Shown: one piece after another, positions 43,755-53,400 of the stretch
How positions within the stretch are numbered: the first letter of the stretch is position 1
Layout of the letters: the number at the start of each line of letters is the position of its first letter
DNA from: Prevotella sp.
GTDB lineage: Bacteria > Bacteroidota > Bacteroidia > Bacteroidales > Bacteroidaceae
DNA: 64,000 nt
Reading direction: 5' to 3'
NCBI GenBank assembly: GCA_016291495.1
Contig: JAEEXI010000006.1
Span: forward strand, 1-64,000
Made by a program: the position numbers and the translations under genes
Notes under the pieces: generated by a model
What the model saw: only the letters and a program-made list of their open reading frames with translations
Database searches by the model: none
Told to the model about the DNA's origin: nothing

Positions 43755-44261
43755 ATGAGACCACTTAAACACTCCTCTGTCAGACTCCTCGTAGTCCATT
43801 GCACCGCAACCAAGTGCAACTGTCCTTTCAGCGTAGAGTCCCTGATTGCCTGCGGCATTGCCAGATTCGGTCAGTGTAGTTATCACTACTATGTCCGTCG
43901 TAATGGCCATATCGTCCCTCTGCTGTCGGAAAGCGTCCAGGGCGTCCATGCCAAGCACTATAACGACTGTTCGCTGGGCATTGTCTATGAAGGAGGCCTT
44001 GATGAGAACGGCAAATCGGCTGACACCCGTACAGAAGCCCAAAAGCATTCACTCTATGAACTGCTGAAGGATCTTACAAAGGATTATCCCAATGCCCGTA
44101 TCCTCGGTCACTGTGAACTGCCGAAGCAGCGAGTGCCAATAGAACTCTTTCTAAATTGGTCGAGTCGCGACGGCAGTCGACAAAGTCGATTGCCCCTCGT
44201 CGCCAAGGACTGCCCCTGCTTCCTCCCTTCCAAGGAGTATGCAGACCTTCAGCCGAAATGA
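43755..44261 (+). CDS. N-acetylmuramoyl-L-alanine amidase (Amidase_2 type) with an inserted segment
   Basis: A 168-aa zinc amidase that splits the peptide from glycan in murein. Zinc ligands are expected at LVVHCTAT (His), ILGHCELP (His) and the Cys in KDCPCF; YHYYVRRNGHIVPL and NDCSLGIVYEGG are typical. Between HCELP and KDCPCF the usual short link is lengthened by about 20 residues (KQRVPIELFLNWSSRDGSRQ...), part of which is encoded by a long hairpin (44167-44203). No signal peptide was seen. It is the last gene of the island. Confidence 0.88.
   Translation: MRPLKHSSVRLLVVHCTATKCNCPFSVESLIACGIARFGQCSYHYYVRRNGHIVPLLSESVQGVHAKHYNDCSLGIVYEGGLDENGKSADTRTEAQKHSLYELLKDLTKDYPNARILGHCELPKQRVPIELFLNWSSRDGSRQSRLPLVAKDCPCFLPSKEYADLQPK
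44167..44203. repeat. Hairpin inside the amidase gene
   Basis: Arms GCGAC + GGCAGTCGAC and GTCGATTGCC + GTCGC, separated by AAA and with a 4-nt bulge on the right. It lies in frame within the inserted segment of the amidase. Confidence 0.6.
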
Positions 44262-44290
44262 TGATGCTCCCCCTTTCTCTCCTCAAAAGC

Positions 44291-44322
44291 CTCAGCCTGC
44301 CTCACCGCTCGCTGAGACTTTT
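44291..44322 (+). terminator. Possible terminator after the amidase
   Basis: CTCAGC (44291) pairs with GCTGAG (44311) over a 14-nt loop, followed by ACTTTTTATTT. A short stem makes this weak. Confidence 0.35.
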
Positions 44323-44380
44323 TATTTCACTATCACAAATTTTTTCTATGAAAAAAGACTGATATTTCTAAAAATCTTTG

Positions 44381-44388
44381 TACCTTTG
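44381..44388 (+). promoter_or_regulatory. -7 box for the giant surface protein
   Basis: TACCTTTG followed by C, 41 nt before the start codon at 44430. No clear -33 element. Confidence 0.55.
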
Positions 44389-44429
44389 CAATATCTATAC
44401 CCTAATTTGTAACAAAAAAAATACACAAT

Positions 44430-47400
44430 ATGAAAAAGTTAACTTTAGTATTATTCACGCTACTGACCCTAATTCCAACAAATACATGGGCAGGAGAAGG
44501 ATATGTTGAGGATGTCTATTATGAATATGAGGGAGATTATGCCACCGTTAAATTCTGTCTCGATTCTAAAGAAATAATTGAAATTCCTCATGATTTCACT
44601 ATTGACGGACACCTTTACACAGTTAATGCCATTGCTCCAACGGCTTTCAATGGCTGTAGCGAGTTGAAGGCATTGATATTTAAGGGTCCTACATTACCAA
44701 CAATGAAAAACGTGGAATTCGAAAATGTTCCAGAAAACCTTGTAATCGCTTTTAATAATATCATGTACACCCACCAAGGAACATGGAACAATGGAGACTC
44801 CTTCACCGTAACGGGGGTGACAACTTACGGCAAGAATGACCTAAACTTTACTAATTACGAGATTATAGATGCCATTAACAATATTCATGTATCAGGTATT
44901 GCCAGCGATGCGTTCAATGGATGTAACTATATGACAATATTGGCGTTTAAGGGTTCTACATTACCGACCATGAATCATGTGGAATTCGAAGATGTCTCAG
45001 AAGACCTTGTAATCGCTTTTAATCATATCAAGTACACCCATCAAGGGACATGGAATAGCGGAGACTCATTCAAAGTAACAGGAGTTTCTGACAAAACTCT
45101 CACAAGTTACGAGATAACAGGTGCAATCAATCAAGGTGTTTATAATAATGTGACAACCATTGCCAATGATGCGTTCAGTGGATGTAGCAATATAAAAACA
45201 TTGGCAATTCCTACAATACCAATAATGAATAATGTGGAACTAGAAGGTGTTCCACAAGACCTAACTGTCACCTATAAAAACATTAAATATACCCATCAAG
45301 GATCATGGATTGGTGGAGGTTCTTTTACTGTGACGGGGGTAATTGATAATACATTATCTAATTACGAAATTATAACTACCATCAATAGTAAAATTGTATC
45401 AATAGCTAGCGAGGCTTTCAATGGATGTAACTATATGACGACATTGGCATTTATTGGTTCTTCGTTACCAACAATGAATAATGTGCAATTCTTAAATGTA
45501 CAACCAAGCCTTGTTATCACTTTTATGGGCATCAAATATAAGCATAACGGAGCATGGAACAATGGAGACTCGTTCAAAGTAACAGGAACATCCACTGATT
45601 CTTATTACTCCACATTAGAGATTTTAGATGCCATCAACAAAATTAATGTTACAGAAATTAGCGACAAAGCGTTTACTGGCTTACAAAACAAAGAAGTTAT
45701 TATCTCAAAGAATATTAATACCATTAGCATTTCTGCGTTTAGCAATTTCACTAATGGCGGTATAGATAATGCAAATCGCCTTTCTGGTATCACTGTTGAT
45801 GATAATAATACCAAGTATTTTAGTCACAACGGTGTTTTATATTCACGCTATAATCAAGGAACAGAGGAAGTTATTGAGTTGGTTACTTGCCCTGTTAAAA
45901 ACAATTATTCCAATATTTGGTTTGATGGTGTTACTGCCATTGGAAATAATGCTTTTATATGTCATAGAAATCTCTCTTCCATCACCATCCCTGCCACAGT
46001 AAAGACCATCGGTGAGAGTGCCTTTAACTTGGCAGGAGCCGATGCGCCCTCCCCCTTGAATGTCACCTTTGCTGAAGAAGGTAGTTGCTTGACAACTATA
46101 GGAAAATGTGCTTTCCAAAATAGTGGTGTTGCCGCAATAGTATTACCAGAAGGACTCAAAGAGATTGGAGAGAGTGCATTTAGGTATTGTTCAAGACTAA
46201 CTACCACTATATTCCCATCTTCCCTAGAGAAATTAGGCGGTAGTGCTTTCGAAGGATGTAAAAAATTAGAACATATCACTTTTTCAGGAAATAAGTTAAA
46301 AATTATACCTGCCCGTGCTTTTTTCAATTGCTTGCTAGAAAAACCTTTTATGATACCAGATGGAATTACTGACATTAAAGACAATGCTTTTAATGTAGAG
46401 GACTTTACTTCAAATTTAAGTTTTCTTCCAAGTGAAGTTCGAATTCCATCTTCCGTCCAGAATATTGCTGATACTGCATTCCCCTATGGGGTAACTAAAC
46501 AGTATAAACTAAACCTTTCTTTTGGGAATGAGGAAGAATGGGCCACCTACTATTCTTTAGACAATCTAGAATTGCCAACAGGAATAAAAGCATGGGCTAT
46601 CACAGGATTTGACTCGGAAGATAAAACCAAACTGAATACAGAAGAACTCCATTATATCCATAAAGAAGAGGCCATTCTTCTCCAAAGGACAGAGGGAGCA
46701 GCTCTTAACGATTTCTGGTGTGGCGTACCTTCAACAGATAATATAGCTGCAGATGCAGGAAAGAGTTCCAATACTGACATATTCAAAGGCTCTACCGCCG
46801 AAATCACGAATTTCTCCTCTATTTCTGGCGACAAATATGTACTAAATGGCAATCAGTTTGTGAAAACAAATCAAGGTTCACTTCCTGCCTTCCGCTGTTA
46901 TATCGTACGCCCCAATGCAAATGATCCGACAGAACATCTGTATTTCAAGAACAATGGTGAAAATAGCGACCATACTTTCATCTTTAAGGAGGATGGAACG
47001 CTTATCAATTATGACGCCTCCAAAGGTTCAGCAAAACTTGAGACGGTGGCAAAGAATAAGATGCAGTTGACTATTACCCCAGGTACGAATTATTATGCTT
47101 ATTATGATGATGAGAATTATAAAGATATTACTAAAAGCGATATCACCGTTAGACGCAATGTAACAGCCGCAAGTGGACGTGCTGCTGCAATTGGTCTTGA
47201 TAATACTTTTTACGAACTTACTCCAGGAGAAGATTCCAGTCAAGATAAATGTGGAGCTATAGTCTATACTTTTAATCCTGGCGAAGCAACTGTTTTTGAA
47301 GTGACGGTCAACTTCCATAAGCGTATTAACTTCCAAGCCGCAGAAACTAAACCAAAGGTAAATCTTCAAACCGGCACCAATTACATCTATGATGGAACAG

Positions 47401-50400
47401 CCCATAAGCCAGAAGTTCTCTCTGTTACCTATGGCGATAATGAGACCGAAGTGGACCGCGAAAATTACGACATTGTCTATACGGATAGCATTAATGCTGG
47501 TAAGGGCAAAGTTATCATTAAAGGAAAGCGTAAGTTCATGAGCGAATTTCATGGAGAATACACAATTAAAAGACGTAACATCAATGATATCCAGACCAAT
47601 GTTATTGCCGACCAAATCTATAATGGTAATGAAATTAAGCCTGATTTAGGAATCAAATACGGAGATGTCACTATTACAGAAGGGACTGATTATACATTAA
47701 AATGGGAAAATAATACCAATGTGAATACTAGTGGAGACGATGGAAAAAATGCTAAAGTTTCTATCATCGCAAAGGAAGGAAACTACACAAGTACAAAAGT
47801 CGTTTATTTCAAAATCATACCCAAAGACCTCTCTACAGAGGAGAACAAAGCGACCATCACTATTCCCGCAAAGAATTATACCGGTTTTGCCATTGAACCA
47901 ACAGACGAAATCACGGTAAAAGACGGCGACAAAACTTTAGAGTTTGGCACAGACTATGACGTTGAATATCCTTACAACGACAATATAGAAGCCGGAGAAA
48001 ATGTTGCTACCGCCATAATTACATTTAAGGGGAACTATAAGGGCACATTAGAGGAAAAATTCACTATTGTAGATCCTGGTCTTGAAAGAAACGTTACTGT
48101 CAGCTTCGATAGTGAAAACGAGTGGACAACCTACTACGCTTCGGAAAACCTCAAACTGACTAACGAACTTGAGGCATACATAGTGACTGGCATAGAGGGG
48201 CAGAAAGTCAATACAGAGAAATCTGAGAGCACCAATAAGGTATCTTTCATACCTAAGAACACTGCTGTATTGCTGCATCGTATCAGTGGTTCAAAAACTT
48301 CATTCGATGTCAAGACATGCTCTGGTGAGAAACTTCCCACAACGATTATACCTGATAATCGTTTCATAGGGACATCAGCAGCATTAGACATTTCGACTAT
48401 TCCTGGTTATAAGTTCATCCTTCTCAATGGTGAATTTATACAGGCAACAGAAGGTACGCTATTTACCAATCGATGCTATATCGTAGTACCTGAGCCTATC
48501 GATGGAGTTAGCACGCTGACAATAGGAAAAAGCTCAGACGGAATCATTTATATGTTGGGAGACAAGGAGAACAATACTATTGGCAAAGCTACCAAGTCCG
48601 AGCCAAAGGATGGGAAGGTTACTCTGACTATCAACCCTAATGACGGTTACTATGTAGAAGACGTCAAGGTCGTACGCGCTGCTAATGCAACGACTGCTCG
48701 TGCACCACAAATCAACATTGACAATAGTGAAGTAGAGGTAACACCAGAAGCTGTTACTGACAATACCGACTTCACTTCAACATATACATACACCTATCTC
48801 CATCAACAAAACTATGACTATCAAGTAACTGTTTTCTTCAAGCAGAGTACGAACCTGCAGGGAAATGTAGGACAGATTGCACCGATAGTTGACCTCGAAT
48901 ACAACAAGTCTGCTCAGGAGCCCCAGCCCGTTGTCAAGGTTGGCGAGACGACACTGGTAGAAGGAATAGACTATAAGGTCAGATATGAGAATAACGTGGA
49001 ACCGGGAAATGCAAAAGTCTATGTCAACGGTATACGCAAATATACCAAGGAGATTAACAGGGAATTCAAAATCAAGCAGCGCGACATCAATCATGCCACG
49101 CTGAAGGGTATTGAGAACTTGAAAGAACCCCTGGTCTACACTGGCAAAGACATTAACATTCTGGTGGAGGACCTCGTTGGAGAGACCAATATCATTGATG
49201 ACAGTGAATATATGCTCACCTGCATAGATCAGAATAAGAATGAAGACAAGAAGAACGCAGGCAAGCATACGGCTACTATCACCGGTAAGAACCACTATAC
49301 AGGAACGAAGCCTGTTGAGTTCGAGATTCTGAAAAAGGAGATGAAAGACGAGAATGTCGATGAAATCGGTGAGCAGCAATATGACGGCGGCAAGGCTATT
49401 GAACCCAAGCTCACCATCAAGTATGGCGAGAACACGTTTGTAGAGGGAACGGACTATGACGTCGAATGGAAGGACAACGTGGAGGCTGGAGAGGCTACCG
49501 CCACCATCACCTTCAAGGGCAACTATACGGGAACGGTGGTAAAGAAGTTTACTGTCACAGATCCAGGTCTTGAAAGAAACGTTACTGTCAGCTTCGATAG
49601 TGAAAACGAGTGGACGACCTACTACCCTGCCGAGAACCTTAAATTGGATGACGTGGCAACGGAACTGGAGGCATGGGTTGTGACTGGACGTGACGGCAGG
49701 ACAGTGAACACGAAGAAAGTAGAGTTCATTCCTAAGGGAATACCCGTCCTGCTCCACCGTATTGGCGGAGAAAAGACTTCGTTCGATGTAAAAACCTGCT
49801 CAGGAAGAAAACTAGAAAATGTTACACCTGACAACGAACTCTTCAAGGGAACCTTGGAAGGTCTGGATATCTCCACTGTCAGCGGAACGAAGTTTGTACT
49901 CCTTAACGGTGAGTTCGTACAAACGACAACCGGAACGCTGGCTGCCAACCGCTGCTATATCATGGTAAACGAGCCGATTGAGGGTGTTACCACCCTGAAT
50001 ATCAACAAAGCTACCGACGGTATCACCTATTACGATGAGAAAGGAAACGAAATTGCCGACAACGTCCTCGGAACTGCCACTAAATCTGTAAAGGACAATG
50101 TGGTGACCCTGACCGTGAAACCCAAGAAGGGCTACTACGTGGAGCCTTCTGACATCACCGTTATCCGCAGTACACAGGCTGGAAACGGACGCGCACAGGC
50201 TATCGACGGTGGTAAGGTAGAAATGACTGCCGGTACCATCACTGAAAATGAGGACTACACCTCTAACTACCCCTTCACCTATCCGTTTGTTGCCGACTGC
50301 GACTACCAAGTGGCGGTCAACTTCAAGAAGGCTACCAACCTACAGGAAGCAGGCAAACAGCCTGACATCAACTTTAAAGAGACTGTATATGACGGAACAG

Positions 50401-53400
50401 AACAGAAGACTGAGCCCACCGTCACTACCTACGACAAGAAGGAACTGACAAAGGATGTCGACTACAAGCTCGTCTATCCTGATGACGACTATACCAAGGC
50501 TGCAAATGGCAAGAAGGTGTCAGTCATCGGTATCCGCAAGTATGTCAACGGACTCGACAGGACATTCAATATCGAGAAGCGTAACGTCAATATGGTGACC
50601 TTCTGTGCCAAAGAGGGACAGACCTGGGTAGAAGGACATACCCCGGCAGATGAAACGCCTCAGATAGTCTTCACCGGTTCTGCCATCGAACTGGACATCG
50701 CTGATTTCGTCAATGACAAGAACATCCTCACCGATGAGGAGGCAACGATAACCTACGCTGCAGACATTACCAATGCAGGAAAAACTTCCGTCACCGTCAA
50801 GAGCAAGGGTGTCAACTACCAAGGTGAGAAGACGTTCAACTATACGATTCTGCCCAAGGAGATGACTGCCGACGACATCGCAGACATTCCTGAGCAGACA
50901 TATACCGGCAGTGAGATCAAGCCAAGCCTCACCATTAGGTATGGCAAGATCAAATTGATGGAAGGTGACGACTATGACGTGACATATACTGACAACGTCA
51001 AGGCTGGAACAGCTACCGCTACGGTTAACTTCAAGGGCAACTACGCTGGTGAGAATATCACGAAGACCTTCACCATTGTGGATATGGAGGAGACACTCAC
51101 CATCAACTTCGACAGCGAGAACGAATGGACAACCTACTACGGTACCAGGAATCTGGAGCTGACAGATGCCTTGAAGGCCTATGTGGTGACCGGACATAAC
51201 GGCAAGGAAGTACTGACGGAAGAGGTGAACTTCATCCCGAAGGAGACCCCTGTCCTGCTCCATCGCATCAGTGGTACTGACACCTCGTTCGATGTCATGA
51301 CCTGCTCGGGTAAGACTTTGCCCGGCAACATCCATCCCAGCGACATCTTCAAGGGAACCTTGAAAACCCTGAACATCTCCACTGTCGACGGAACGAAGTT
51401 CGTGCTCTTCAACGGACAATTCGTACAGACGGCAACCGGAACGCTTGCAGCCAACCGCTGCTACCTGACAGTTAAGGATCCTATCGATGGCGTCACCACC
51501 CTGAATATCAACAAGGGCATCAGTCAAGTCATCACCTTGGAGGAAGGTCAGGAGAGCACTGCTGGTGGTTCGGCACGTATCATCACCACACCAGACGAGA
51601 ACAATAACCTGATACTGATCGTATCACCTAACTCCAGCTACTATGCCGACCTCGAGGACCTCACGGTGGTCTATAGCGTAAAGGCAAGTTCGGGACGTGC
51701 TCCTGAGGTAGCTCCCAGCAAGGTAGAACTGACACCTGTCGCCGGATACGATAACACGAGCAAGGAGTTCCGTTATACCTTCCCAAATACAGATGGATAC
51801 TTCTATCAGGTGACGGTCAACTTCCATAAGTGTATTAACTTCCAGACCAAGGAGACTCAGCCGAGCATCACTCTCGAAGAAGGTTCTTATGTCTACGACG
51901 GTACAGAGAAAAAACCTAAGGTTGCCTCTGTGACGATGTTCGACGGAACTGTGACACTGACAGAAGGCAAGGATTTCACCATCTCTTACCAGAATAACAT
52001 CAATGCTGGTGCTGCAAAGGCTATCATTACAGGCAAGAACCACTACACCTCGACATTCCATAAGGACTTCTATATCGCCCAGCGTGACATCAAGCTCGTC
52101 ACCGTGGAGGCTATTCCCGACCAGACTTACAATGGCGGTGAGATTGAACCAGAAATCGTGGTCAAGGACATCGTCCAAATCGACGGTGTCGATGTAGACC
52201 TTATTAATAAGGTAGAGAACAAGCCCGACTATACCCCGGAGTACTTCGACAATATCTATGCCGGAACAGCCAAGGTGAATATCATTGCCAACAGTATCAA
52301 CTACACGGGTGTCAAGACCGGAACCACCTTTGAGATCAAGCCCAAGAACCTGAACCTGGAAGGCAACGAACCGACCATCGATCCGATTGAGCCGAAGATC
52401 TACACTGGTGAACCTATAGAGCCTGACTTGGTCATCAGAGACGGAGACCTCGTCGTTCCCGCCGACAACTACGATGTGGAGTATAAGGATAACATCGTGG
52501 AAGGAACGGCTACCGCCATCATCAACTTCAAGAAGAACTACGAGGGAAAGGCCACGACCAACTTCGAGATTACCTATAAGAAAGAAAGGAAACAACTGTA
52601 CGTCGACTTTGGTAGTCAGGACGAGTGGACGACCTACTACTCCCCCATCGACCTTGACAACGTGGAAGGACTGAACATCTTTGTGGTCACCGGTCTTAAC
52701 AAGGGACAGGGTCTTGACCTCAAGACTGAGCTGATCAACTACATCCCCAAGAACATCGGAGTTCTCCTGCAGCGTACAGACAAGACCAAGACAGAATTCT
52801 TCGGAGAGACCATGTCAAGTACTACGAAACTGGAGGGTGTGACACCTGACACAGACCTGTACAGGGGCACCATCACAGGAATCGACAACTTAAAGGCCAT
52901 CGACGACGGTATCAAGTATATCCTCTTGAACGACCGTTTCATACAGGTGGTTGAGGGAGCACTGCCTGCCTACCACTGCTACGTCTTCATCAATAATGAC
53001 AATAACGAAGGCATTAACCATGTAGAGGGAGAAGATGCCGATGGTATTGTCATCCAGGAGGAAGGAGAAGACAGCAAGACAGCTGGAACGGTTACTGTCT
53101 CAGGAGTATCCTCTGACGGCTACAAGACCATCACGGTCACACCAGCCTCTGTCAACTATGCTACCATGGATGAAGTGAAGGTAGTTCGCAGCATCAAGAA
53201 CGAAATGCCTGCCACTTCGTCTCACCGTGTGCCGGGCATCGAGAATACCCTGGTGGAAGTTATTCCTGTGAATTCTTCTGCCGACCCCAGTGGCACGACG
53301 TACTACAAATTCAAATATGAAGATGCCTACCACTATCAGGTTACTGTTGACTTCCAGAATCGTGTCAACCTGTCTGATATTGCCATCAGCCATCCCGTCG

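Noticed and set aside
48777-52595. Long minus-strand frames opposite the giant gene (48777-49757, 50520-51527, 51624-52595)
   Set aside because: They repeat with the module period and mirror the codon bias of the plus-strand gene; no promoters or recognisable domains.
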